Shown in pieces: positions 1 to 5,886 of a stretch of DNA of 5,886 nt; the stretch's first letter is position 1, and every line of letters begins with the position of its first letter. Origin of the DNA: Candidatus Competibacteraceae bacterium (GTDB lineage: Bacteria; Pseudomonadota; Gammaproteobacteria; Competibacterales; Competibacteraceae); the NCBI GenBank assembly GCA_012032855.1, contig JAAUQA010000229.1, positions 1 to 5,886 on the forward strand. The letters are read 5' to 3'. The translations under genes were made by a program, and so were the position numbers. The notes beneath the pieces are model-generated. The model searched no databases. It saw only the letters and a program-made list of their open reading frames with translations, and was not told where the DNA came from.

Positions 1-593
1 GATATTCTGGCACGGGGACGATTGAATCGCTCCAGCAGGTATTCGCAATGGTCGGGTTCGGGCTGCCACTGGCCGGCAAGCACCGCCAGTGCCGCCGCCG
101 CATCGCCCAGGATAACCCGATACATACACGACGTTCACCGGCGGTAGCGCCGTCTCGCAACAGCGCCTGGCCCAGCGGCAGCGCTCCCAGGACCTGGACG
201 GTGACGGTCAGGGGGCCGCGGGTAGTATCGCCGCCCACCAGCTGAACCTGAAACTTTTCCGCCAACGTTAAAAACCCTCGCAAAATGCTGAAAGCCAGGC
301 CTCATCGAATTCCGGCAAGGTCAACGCCAGAGTAACCCAGGCCGGTACAGCGCCCATTGCCGCCAAATCGCTGAGATTCACCGCCAGTGCCTTATGTCCG
401 ACACCGACGGGATCGGCATCACTCGCAAAATGAACACCGGCCACCAAGGTGTCTACGGTAACTGCCAGAGTCGCAGTCCGGGGGAGCGCTGAGCAGCGCG
501 CAATCATCGCCGATACCCAGCGGCACGTCGGTCCGTTGGATAGAAACAGGTTTCGAAATAACGACGAATCAGATCGAATTCGGAATGCGGCAT
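1..593 (-). pseudogene. thiL: Thiamine-monophosphate kinase (ThiL), 5' part, frameshifted as sequenced and cut by the window edge
   Basis: ThiL phosphorylates thiamine monophosphate to thiamine pyrophosphate with ATP in the cytoplasm, the last step of TPP synthesis. The start is the ATG at 593 ([13 protein letters not shown], the usual ThiL opening). Conserved blocks then appear in changing frames: GIGDDCALL (about 515-491), DTLVAGVHF followed by [14 protein letters not shown] (about 453-355), QLVGGDTTRGPLTVTV (about 244-197), VVYVSG (about 132-115) and LGDAAAALAVLAGQW (about 110-66), ending in ERFNRPRARI at the edge. Five single-base changes are needed to join them: near 536-537 (one extra A), 480-484 (one extra C), 270-274 (one T missing), 134-135 (one extra A) and 114-115 (one extra T), in minus-strand bases. 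After these the spacing matches E. coli ThiL from memory with no gaps. About 195 of roughly 320 residues lie in the window. It is either a decaying gene or, more likely, a sound gene with homopolymer errors. Identity is near certain; its broken state is not. Confidence 0.9.
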
Positions 594-610
594 GGGTTAT
601 CGCTTGGGAT

Positions 611-1318
611 TCATTCGTTATCCGGAGAATCGGTATCGGCACTCAACGGCTGACTACTCTGGCTGTAGTGAATTTTTTCAGGGGCCACCGCGCCACCGGA
701 GATGATAAAGGTCATGGCCTCGTCGATGCTCCAATCAGTCGAGATTAGCCGATGCCGGGGAATGATCTCTAAATAGCCGGAGGTCGGATTCGGGGTGGTG
801 GGCACGTAGACCGCCGCCAGCTCCTCACCGCTGTCTTGGTCAAGCAGCAATCGGGTAACAAACCCCACTGCTTTCATTTGAGGCGTGGGAAACTCAATCA
901 GCACCACTCGTTGCAAACCATCAGAACGGGGTTGTAGGGAGGTGATCAGTTTCTTGGCTGAACCGTAGACTGTTTGCACCACCGGCAAACGGTCGAGCGC
1001 CGATTCGAAGGCATGGATGATACGCCTGCCGAGCACAAAGTTGACGCTCCAGCCCAACACATAGAGTGCAATCAGGGTAATCAAAGCAGCGATTATATCC
1101 TGGAACCAGTGATTCAATAGCCATTGCGCGAGGGCCGGGGAGTCGTGTTGAATGTTCTTGGACAGTGCACGGACCCAAGGCATACCAAACTGAGACAATT
1201 GCCCCAGAATGAAATCGAAGACAACCCAGGTAAACCAGAGTGGGATAACGGTCAACACGCCGGTCAATAAATATCTTTTCGCATGGGGTACTTGCGGTAC
1301 TTTTGGTTTTTTGGCCAT
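611..1318 (-). CDS. DUF502 family inner-membrane protein
   Basis: A 235-residue membrane protein of the DUF502 family, whose function is not established. An N-terminal basic stretch (MAKKPKVP) precedes TM1 at about residues 16-38, which carries the family's [15 protein letters not shown] block. TM2 is at about 74-96. The soluble part has the family signatures in order: [16 protein letters not shown] (109-124), VVLIEFP (138-144), VGFVTRLL (151-158), [13 protein letters not shown] (171-183) and [13 protein letters not shown] (197-209). The tail after about 218 is polar and probably disordered. Length is normal for the family. The ATG at 1318 is supported by the conserved N-terminus rather than by its ribosome site, a weak GAGAAGAG about 5 nt upstream. 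The stop at 611-613 lies 17 nt before the thiL start on the same strand, so the two probably share a transcript. The frame is intact, unlike its neighbour. Confidence 0.9.
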   Translation of the reverse strand: MAKKPKVPQVPHAKRYLLTGVLTVIPLWFTWVVFDFILGQLSQFGMPWVRALSKNIQHDSPALAQWLLNHWFQDIIAALITLIALYVLGWSVNFVLGRRIIHAFESALDRLPVVQTVYGSAKKLITSLQPRSDGLQRVVLIEFPTPQMKAVGFVTRLLLDQDSGEELAAVYVPTTPNPTSGYLEIIPRHRLISTDWSIDEAMTFIISGGAVAPEKIHYSQSSQPLSADTDSPDNE

Positions 1319-1414
1319 CGGCTCTTCTCAAGTCGGAACGGGTCTTGTTAGCTTAAGTCCATCCTGTTACGGTGCGCTAACCCACATCATTCAATCATTC
1401 TCGAAGGAATTGCT
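1319..1414. promoter_or_regulatory. Divergent intergenic spacer between the DUF502 gene and rhdA
   Basis: These 96 bp must hold the start signals for both divergent genes. On the plus strand a possible weak sigma70 site is TTGTTA (1346-1351), 17 nt, then TACGGT (1369-1374), only a rough match to consensus. On the minus strand I see no convincing -35/-10 pair. I see no operator palindrome. The spacer role follows from gene orientation; the promoter reading is a guess. Confidence 0.3.
1404..1408 (+). promoter_or_regulatory. Ribosome binding site of rhdA
   Basis: AAGGA lies 6 nt before the ATG at 1415, a good Shine-Dalgarno match and spacing. It fixes the start of the sulfurtransferase and fits the family's short N-terminus. 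Confidence 0.75.
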
Positions 1415-2236
1415 ATGTCTGCGTTGAATCTTCCCTTACTCATCGAATCCGATCAACTCGAAGCGCATTTACAGGAAACGGGGTTGCTGATTGTGGACTT
1501 GCGCAATCCCAATACGTATATGCAGGGCCACATCCCCGGTGCGGTGAACTTGGGTTACGCTAACATCATCCAGGCCATGCCACCCGCTATGGGGATGTTG
1601 CCTGATGAGACGCGTCTGAGTGCTGTGTTGTCCGCGCTCGGCCTGACTCCTGATATTCATGTTGTCGCTTATGACGATGAAGGCGGGGGTCGCGCCAGCC
1701 GGTTGCTGTGGACTCTTGATGCGCTGGGGCATAAGCACTTCTCGCTGCTCAACGGTGGGTTGCATGCGTGGGTTGCAGGGGGCCACCCTTTGTCGCAGCA
1801 GGGCGTCCAACCAGCGGCTAGCGCCTATCAGGCTGAACTCGGGGATACCAAAGCCGTCGCTGACAAGGATTACATACTTTCGCGATTGGGCCAACCGGAC
1901 TTGGCGTTGCTGGATACCCGCTCCCCTGGCGAGTATCAGGGCTTGGATGTACGGGCGGCACGTGGCGGGCACATTCCGGGAGCGGTGAATATGAACTGGA
2001 TTACTGCCATGGATCAGACGAATCAGCTGCGCTTTAGGTCGGATGCAGAACTACGCGCCATGTTAGCGGGGCTGGGGGTGACGCCGGATAAAGAAGTCAT
2101 CGTATATTGCCAGACTCATCACCGATCGGCCCACACGTATATGGTGCTCAAGCATTTGGGGTATAAAAAACTGCGTGGTTATCCCGGAGCTTGGTCGGAA
2201 TGGGGCAACAATCCGACCTTGCCTATCGAGCAATAA
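1415..2236 (+). CDS. rhdA: RhdA-type tandem-rhodanese thiosulfate sulfurtransferase
   Basis: This cytoplasmic enzyme moves a sulfane sulfur from a donor such as thiosulfate onto its active-site cysteine and then to an acceptor such as cyanide or a thiol. The 273 residues form two rhodanese domains. The N-terminal one (about 8-127) has VDLRNPNTYMQGHIPGAV and an inactive loop with Asp (AYDDEGGGR, 85-93) where a cysteine would sit. The C-terminal one (about 150-270) has LDTRSPGEY (166-174), GGHIPGAVN (184-192) and the active loop CQTHHR at 232-237 with Cys232 as nucleophile. CQTHHR is the loop described for Azotobacter vinelandii RhdA, and the length (271 there) and many blocks agree. Mercaptopyruvate sulfurtransferases usually carry CG[ST]GVTA, so that alternative is unlikely. 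No signal peptide is visible. The gene stands alone: divergent from the DUF502 gene and convergent with the rhomboid gene, 4 bp away. The physiological acceptor cannot be read from the sequence. Confidence 0.93.
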   Translation: MSALNLPLLIESDQLEAHLQETGLLIVDLRNPNTYMQGHIPGAVNLGYANIIQAMPPAMGMLPDETRLSAVLSALGLTPDIHVVAYDDEGGGRASRLLWTLDALGHKHFSLLNGGLHAWVAGGHPLSQQGVQPAASAYQAELGDTKAVADKDYILSRLGQPDLALLDTRSPGEYQGLDVRAARGGHIPGAVNMNWITAMDQTNQLRFRSDAELRAMLAGLGVTPDKEVIVYCQTHHRSAHTYMVLKHLGYKKLRGYPGAWSEWGNNPTLPIEQ

Positions 2237-2240
2237 GCGG

Positions 2241-2881
2241 TCAATCCTCGTCTTCCTCATCTTCCCAGACATAGCGTTTGCGCGGCGGCATATCCAGGTT
2301 GCGAAAAGTGATGGCCGCCAGCAAACCGATCAACGCGGCGACCAAGTGGGTTTCCCAGGATACGCCGGCTTTAATCGGCAACACCCCCCAGGCTAGCGTG
2401 CCATAAAGAAAATAGACCAGCATTGAGGCAGCGATGGCGCGCATATCGCGGCGCAAAATACCCGCCACGAAAATATAAGTGGCTAACCCATAGACCAATC
2501 CGCTGGCGCCGATATGCACTGATGCGCGACCGAATAGCCATACGCCGAGACCGCTACCCAAATAAACTGCCGGAATCACCCTGAATGCTGCTGTCGGGTA
2601 TAAATACAGTACCCCGGCGCCCAGCACCAGCAGTGGCGCGGAGTTGGAAAACAGATGGGCAAGGCTGCCATGTAACAAGGGCGCAAACGGAATGCCGATC
2701 AGACCATCAAGGTGGCGAGGAAAATACCGAACCGGTTCAACTGCAAGCCCAGCAGCCAATTCAGCCCATGAATGAGCCACAGCAACGCGACGAAACAACA
2801 CGCCAGTTTCACCGCTAGGCGAAAGTTGAACCTGGCTCGTTCAGAGCCGGTGTATTGGGGATCGGGCAATGAGATCTGCAT
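2241..2881 (-). CDS. Rhomboid family intramembrane serine protease, split by one frameshift
   Basis: Rhomboids cleave transmembrane substrates inside the inner membrane with a Ser-His dyad. The frame opened by the ATG at 2881 (MQISLPDPQYTGSER) runs to about 2721, and the downstream frame carries on to the stop at 2241-2243. Adding one T to the minus-strand T4 run at 2721-2724 joins them into a 213-residue protein reading LNRFGIFPRHLDGLIGIP at the join. The composite has about six hydrophobic segments, HLFSN at 76-80 (matching the H150/N154 pair of GlpG), the catalytic GASG at 125-128 (Ser127) and His179 in WETHLVAALIG. The C-terminus is strikingly acidic (WEDEEDED). No strong ribosome site precedes the ATG, and the true start is uncertain. 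It follows fbpB by 67 bp on the same strand with no clear terminator between, so it may belong to the iron-regulated transcript. All catalytic residues are present, which argues for a working gene and a sequencing error. Confidence 0.85.
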
Positions 2882-2948
2882 CAGGAATCAAACGCACGAC
2901 AGGCCAAGGATGCCGTGCAGGAAAACACAGCAGGCCCGGATAGGCAAG

Positions 2949-4657
2949 CTATTCCCAGGGCGTCGTGTCGAGCGAACGCGAAAGGGATAGCGTGCGGCTC
3001 AGCAACAGCACCGGAATCAATCCCGCTGCGACGATCAATAATGCAGCCAAAGCGCATTCGGCCAATAATTCATCGGAGGCGAACTGATAAACGTAGGTGG
3101 CCAGGGTATCGAAGTTGAATGGGCGTAGTATCAAAGTGGCTGGCAACTCCTTCATGCAATCCACAAACACCACTAGGCCGGCGGTTAGGATGCCGCCGCG
3201 AATCAACGGCAGATGCACGCGGATCAACGTCTTGGTCGGGCCTTGTCCAAGTGACCGGGCTGCCATATCCATATTGGGCGTGACCTTAGCTAGGCTGGTT
3301 TCGATAGCACCGATGGATACGGCCAGAAATCGCACCACATAAGCAAACACCACGGCGAACACCGTGCCGCTCAATAATAAGCCGCTGGAAATACCGAACT
3401 GCGCCCGCAACCAGGCATCCAGGCCATTATCCACTGCAGCAAACGGGACGATCACACCGATGGCCAGCACCGCCCCCGGTAATGCATAACCTAAACTAGC
3501 GAGCCGCGCGGCGGCTAACAGCACCGGCTTCTTGTGTAAGCGACGGCTATAGCCCAAGAAAATCCCGCCTACCACAGCTAATAAGGCTGCGCTGGCCGAG
3601 AGTAACAGGCTATTACCGGCATAGGTACGGAATTCCAGGGTCCAGGATGTGGCGGCATTGTCCCAAGCGTAACCGGCCAACACCCCGGCAGGTACGGCGA
3701 ATCCGGCGAAAAATGGCAAAGCGCAAGCTAATATAGCGAGGGTAGCGCGCCAGCCTTGCAGCGAATAGCCGGGCAGGGTCTGAAACCGTTTCGCCGTCTG
3801 GAAATGGCGCTGTCGGCGGCGACCCAGCCGTTCCAAGGTGATCAGCAGCGTCACAAAAATCAGCATGATGCAGGCGATCTGAGCAGCGCCACCCAAGTTG
3901 CCCATCCCTAACCACACATCGTAAAGCCCGGCGGTCAGTGTGCGCACGGCGAAATAATCCACCGTGCCGAAATCGTTGAGGGTTTCCATCATCACTAAGG
4001 CCAGACCGACCGCGATGGCCGGACGGGCGATAGGCAGCGACACACGGAAAAAACTCCGCCAGGGTCCGAGTCCCAGAATACGGCTGACATCCAGCAAATG
4101 CGGGGATTGTTCCAGAAAAGCAGTGCGCGCCAACAGATACACATACGGGTACATGACCAACGACATCATGCAGATGGCGCCCCCCAGACTGCGAATTTCG
4201 GGAAACCAGTAATCCGCCATGCCCTCCCAACCGAACCACTGTCTTATCCAACCTTGCACGGGACCGGCATACTCCAGCACATCGGTATACACGTAAGCGA
4301 TCACATAAGCGGGAACGGCAAAGGGTAACAACAACGCCCACTCAAATAAGCGCCGGCCGGAAACCGACACATGGTGACGAGCCAAGCGGTTCCCACGCCA
4401 ATCAGCAGCGTGCCGAAGCTGACGCCGAGCATCAGCGCCAGCGTGGTGCGGATGTAACCCGGCAACACCGTGGCGGCTAAATGCCCCCAAATATTTTCTT
4501 CCGGGAATAGCGCCAAAAAAAACACCGCCCCAACGGGTAAAGTCACTAGGGTGGCGATGATCAGCGCACCGGCGACCCACCAGTCGATACGCTGGGTAAA
4601 CGATTTGATGCGCGTTGCGGGAAGCGTGAACGGGTTATATAGGGTCCGGGTGTTCAT
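2949..4657 (-). CDS. fbpB: Ferric iron ABC transporter, fused two-domain permease (FbpB), split by one frameshift
   Basis: FbpB is the inner-membrane channel that takes ferric iron from FbpA into the cytoplasm, driven by an ATPase partner. The first frame starts at ATG 4657 (MNTRTLYNPFTLP) and holds TM1 and most of TM2 to Phe99. The remaining 469 residues are in another frame from 4358. Adding one C to the minus-strand CC at 4359-4360 restores CRFPGRRLFEWALLLPFAVP, a strongly conserved block of this family, giving 569 residues. The composite has two BPD_transp_1 halves with an EAA-type cytoplasmic loop in each: DVSRILGLGPWRSFFRVSLP (190-209) and DMAARSLGQGPTKTLIRVHL (464-483). It is hydrophobic throughout, about 12 TM segments, the usual length and layout for FbpB/HitB. 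It lies 50 bp behind fbpA with its own AAGGGG ribosome site. No ATPase gene follows. The identity is secure, although a sulfate or thiamine permease is a remote alternative; transport specificity rests on fbpA. Confidence 0.9.
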
Positions 4658-4665
4658 TACGCGGA

Positions 4666-4671
4666 CCCCTT
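4666..4671 (-). promoter_or_regulatory. Ribosome binding site of fbpB
   Basis: AAGGGG on the minus strand lies 8 nt before the ATG at 4657, which supports that start over the later start codons in the downstream frame. It sits in the 50-nt gap after the fbpA stop. Confidence 0.65.
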
Positions 4672-4707
4672 GATTTTAGACATGCGCAAGGATCGGGTCA
4701 GTGACGG

Positions 4708-5736
4708 TTAATCGTCGTAGCCTACCTTGTCCGCCAACTTGGTTGCAGCGGTTCGGTATTTAGCGATTTCCGCCAGTGGCAGCGGGTCCACCTTGAACTC
4801 GCCCCAGGATTTTAACAACCCGGACCACGGCACGGTGGGGTTGACGGGATATTCATAGTTTTGTTCGGCATACATTTGCTGCGCCAATTCACCGCTGAGA
4901 AATTCCATCAATTGGATGGCATTCTCTTGGTTGGGCGCGTTTTTGGTCAGCACCATGCCGCTGATATTGACGTGCGTGCCGTCACTGTCCTGGTTGGGAA
5001 ATACGATGTTCACCGCCGCCGCCCATCCGGACTGCTCCTCGTCGGCCAACATATTACCCACGTAGTAGCTGTTGATCAGGGCCAGATCACATTGCCCCTC
5101 TTTGATGGCCTTGACTTGGGCGCGGTCGTTGCCTTGCGGTCGGCGCGCCAGATTGTTTTTCAATCCGGTCAGCCATTGTTCTGCTGCTGCTTCGCCGTGG
5201 TGGGCAATCATGGCAGCAGTCAGTGCCACGCTGTAGACATGTTTGCCGCTGCGAGTACAAATCCGGCCTTTCCACTGCGGTTCGACCAGCGCTTCGTAAC
5301 TGCTCGCCTCATCCGGTTTAACCCGCTCTTTGGAGACAACAAAAATGCGCGCGCGAGTGGTCAGGCCGAACCATAATCCGTCGGGATGCCGATATTGTGC
5401 GGGGATATTGGCTTTGAGCGTCTCACTATCCACCGGTTGTACCAAATCCATATCCACCGCATCATTCAATCGCCCGATATCCACAGTCAGCATCACATCC
5501 GCCGGACTGTTCAGACCTTCTCGTTGGAGCCGTTCCATCAGACCCTCTTTAGCGAAGACGACATTGACCTTGATGCCGGTTGCTTTGGTAAATGCATCGA
5601 ACATCGGTTGAATCAAGAAGGGTTGCCGATAGGAATAGACATTGACCTCCTGAGCAGACCAGACGACACTGGAAAATAAGCTAAGGACTAAAGAGCAAGC
5701 GATGGTGATTAAAACAGTCGGTTTCATGGACAACAT
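4708..5736 (-). CDS. fbpA: Periplasmic ferric-iron-binding protein (FbpA/FutA type)
   Basis: FbpA binds Fe(III) in the periplasm and delivers it to FbpB. The 342-residue protein starts with a signal peptide (basic MLSMK, hydrophobic core about 7-22, cleavage near WSA at 26-28). The mature part opens with VNVYSYRQPFL (31-41), followed by FAKEGLMERL (61-70), SPADVMLTVDIGRL (77-90), IPAQYR (111-116), WFGLTTRARI (122-131), RPQGNDRAQVKAIKEG (199-214) and THVNISGMVLTK (254-265). Tyr224-Tyr225 in INSYYVGNML are the expected paired iron ligands, with Tyr34/Tyr36 as a candidate third. Cys160 and Cys216 are the only cysteines of the mature part and could form a disulfide. These blocks closely resemble Vibrio cholerae FbpA as I recall it. 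The ATG at 5736 follows AAGAGG by 4 nt; the ATG at 5727 (MKPTVL) is 13 nt away and is a real alternative. Expression is probably Fur-repressed through the promoter just upstream. The frame is intact. Confidence 0.95.
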   Translation of the reverse strand: MLSMKPTVLITIACSLVLSLFSSVVWSAQEVNVYSYRQPFLIQPMFDAFTKATGIKVNVVFAKEGLMERLQREGLNSPADVMLTVDIGRLNDAVDMDLVQPVDSETLKANIPAQYRHPDGLWFGLTTRARIFVVSKERVKPDEASSYEALVEPQWKGRICTRSGKHVYSVALTAAMIAHHGEAAAEQWLTGLKNNLARRPQGNDRAQVKAIKEGQCDLALINSYYVGNMLADEEQSGWAAAVNIVFPNQDSDGTHVNISGMVLTKNAPNQENAIQLMEFLSGELAQQMYAEQNYEYPVNPTVPWSGLLKSWGEFKVDPLPLAEIAKYRTAATKLADKVGYDD

Positions 5737-5740
5737 ATTA

Positions 5741-5746
5741 CCTCTT
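5741..5746 (-). promoter_or_regulatory. Ribosome binding site of fbpA
   Basis: AAGAGG on the minus strand lies 4 nt before the ATG at 5736 and 13 nt before the ATG at 5727. The first spacing is short and the second long, so the site favours 5736 only mildly. Both starts leave a working signal peptide. Confidence 0.6.
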
Positions 5747-5762
5747 AAATCATAGGGTCACT

Positions 5763-5781
5763 GCGAATGAGATTTATTATC
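5763..5781 (-). promoter_or_regulatory. Fur box in the fbpA promoter
   Basis: Read on the plus strand, 5763-5781 matches the 19-bp Fur consensus GATAATGATAATCATTATC at 14 positions. The 7-1-7 core TGATAATNATTATCA is matched at 12 of 14 defined positions at 5768-5782. The site covers the -10 hexamer and the predicted transcription start, so Fur-Fe(II) binding would block RNA polymerase. Position and target gene (ferric iron uptake) make it convincing. Binding is inferred, not shown. Confidence 0.8.
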
Positions 5782-5805
5782 AACAATGGCCGATAGGTTT
5801 GTCAA
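5776..5805 (-). promoter_or_regulatory. Sigma70 promoter of fbpA-fbpB
   Basis: On the minus strand a perfect -35 TTGACA (5805-5800) is separated by 18 nt from -10 GATAAT (5781-5776, five of six consensus bases). Transcription should begin near 5769, giving a leader of about 33 nt before the fbpA ATG at 5736. The -10 is inside the Fur box. A run of seven A on the minus strand at 5834-5840 lies farther upstream, probably too far for a standard UP element. Confidence 0.8.
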
Positions 5806-5886
5806 CTCTTGGAGAACCGCTTAATACAAGTGATTTTTTTGGCGATTTGCTGGTCATAGAAATTACTGTTGAGCTTTTTATGATGT
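5806..5886. other. Upstream intergenic DNA with no recognised gene
   Basis: This AT-rich stretch upstream of the fbpA promoter reaches the window edge. I see no coding segment with family features, no tRNA, no clear terminator hairpin and no second Fur-like palindrome. Whatever gene lies beyond is outside the window. Confidence 0.5.

Noticed and set aside
268..642. Start of thiL at 642
   Set aside because: Codons from 642 to about 487 in that frame are noise and overlap the DUF502 end; the conserved ThiL N-terminus begins at 593 in another frame.
921..1331. Second minus-strand open frame over the DUF502 gene
   Set aside because: The alternate frame carries all DUF502 signatures; this one carries none.
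1469..1972. Minus-strand open frame of 167 codons opposite rhdA
   Set aside because: It overlaps the rhodanese gene completely and shows no family motif.
2715..2730. Programmed ribosomal frameshifting in the rhomboid gene
   Set aside because: The T4 run is short, there is no heptameric slippery site or obvious downstream structure, and rhomboids are not known to use recoding. A missing base is simpler.
2882..2948. Possible terminator hairpin between fbpB and the rhomboid gene (GCACG...CGTGC on the minus strand)
   Set aside because: The stem is only 5 bp with a loop of about 15 nt and no T-run follows, so it is not a credible intrinsic terminator.
3613..4341. Minus-strand open frame of 242 codons inside fbpB
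   Set aside because: It is fbpB read in a wrong frame: arginine- and cysteine-rich with no TM pattern, while the other frame gives the conserved permease.
4861..5376. Plus-strand open frame of 171 codons antisense to fbpA
   Set aside because: It lies wholly within a well-supported gene, has no recognisable domain, and low-complexity, cysteine-rich stretches typical of an antisense shadow.

Overview
The window (about 53-55% GC by eye) looks like ordinary chromosome of a gammaproteobacterium. The evidence is an RhdA-type rhodanese with the CQTHHR active loop known from Azotobacter/Pseudomonas, a ThiL that aligns without gaps to my recollection of the E. coli protein once single-base indels are repaired, and a Vibrio-like FbpA/FbpB ferric iron system behind an E. 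coli-like sigma70 promoter and Fur box. I see no mobile element, phage gene, CRISPR array, tRNA or rRNA.

Layout from left to right: (1) minus strand, 1-593: 5' part of thiL (thiamine-monophosphate kinase), cut by the window edge and broken by five apparent single-base indels. (2) Minus strand, 611-1318: a two-TM DUF502 protein directly upstream of thiL, probably co-transcribed with it. (3) A 96-bp divergent spacer, 1319-1414. (4) Plus strand, 1415-2236: rhdA-like thiosulfate sulfurtransferase. (5) Minus strand, 2241-2881: a rhomboid intramembrane serine protease, split by one frameshift and ending 4 bp from the end of rhdA. (6) Minus strand, 2949-4657: fbpB, a fused two-domain ferric iron ABC permease, also split by one frameshift. 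(7) Minus strand, 4708-5736: fbpA, the periplasmic ferric-iron-binding protein. (8) 5737-5886: the fbpA leader, with a TTGACA/GATAAT promoter whose -10 lies inside a good Fur box.

FbpA captures ferric iron in the periplasm and hands it to FbpB in the inner membrane. Both genes should be repressed by Fur-Fe(II) from the promoter at 5776-5805. The expected ATPase gene fbpC does not follow fbpB; a rhomboid protease gene follows instead, so the ATPase must be encoded elsewhere. The other genes (thiamine pyrophosphate synthesis, sulfane sulfur transfer, DUF502 membrane protein) have no obvious link to iron uptake.

The most unusual feature is technical or evolutionary. Seven single-base frameshifts can be inferred (five in thiL, one in the rhomboid gene, one in fbpB), each next to or in a run of identical bases, and each restoring a conserved protein when corrected. 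This looks more like homopolymer-length sequencing error than gene decay, but the sequence alone cannot settle it. I found no convincing previously undescribed system.
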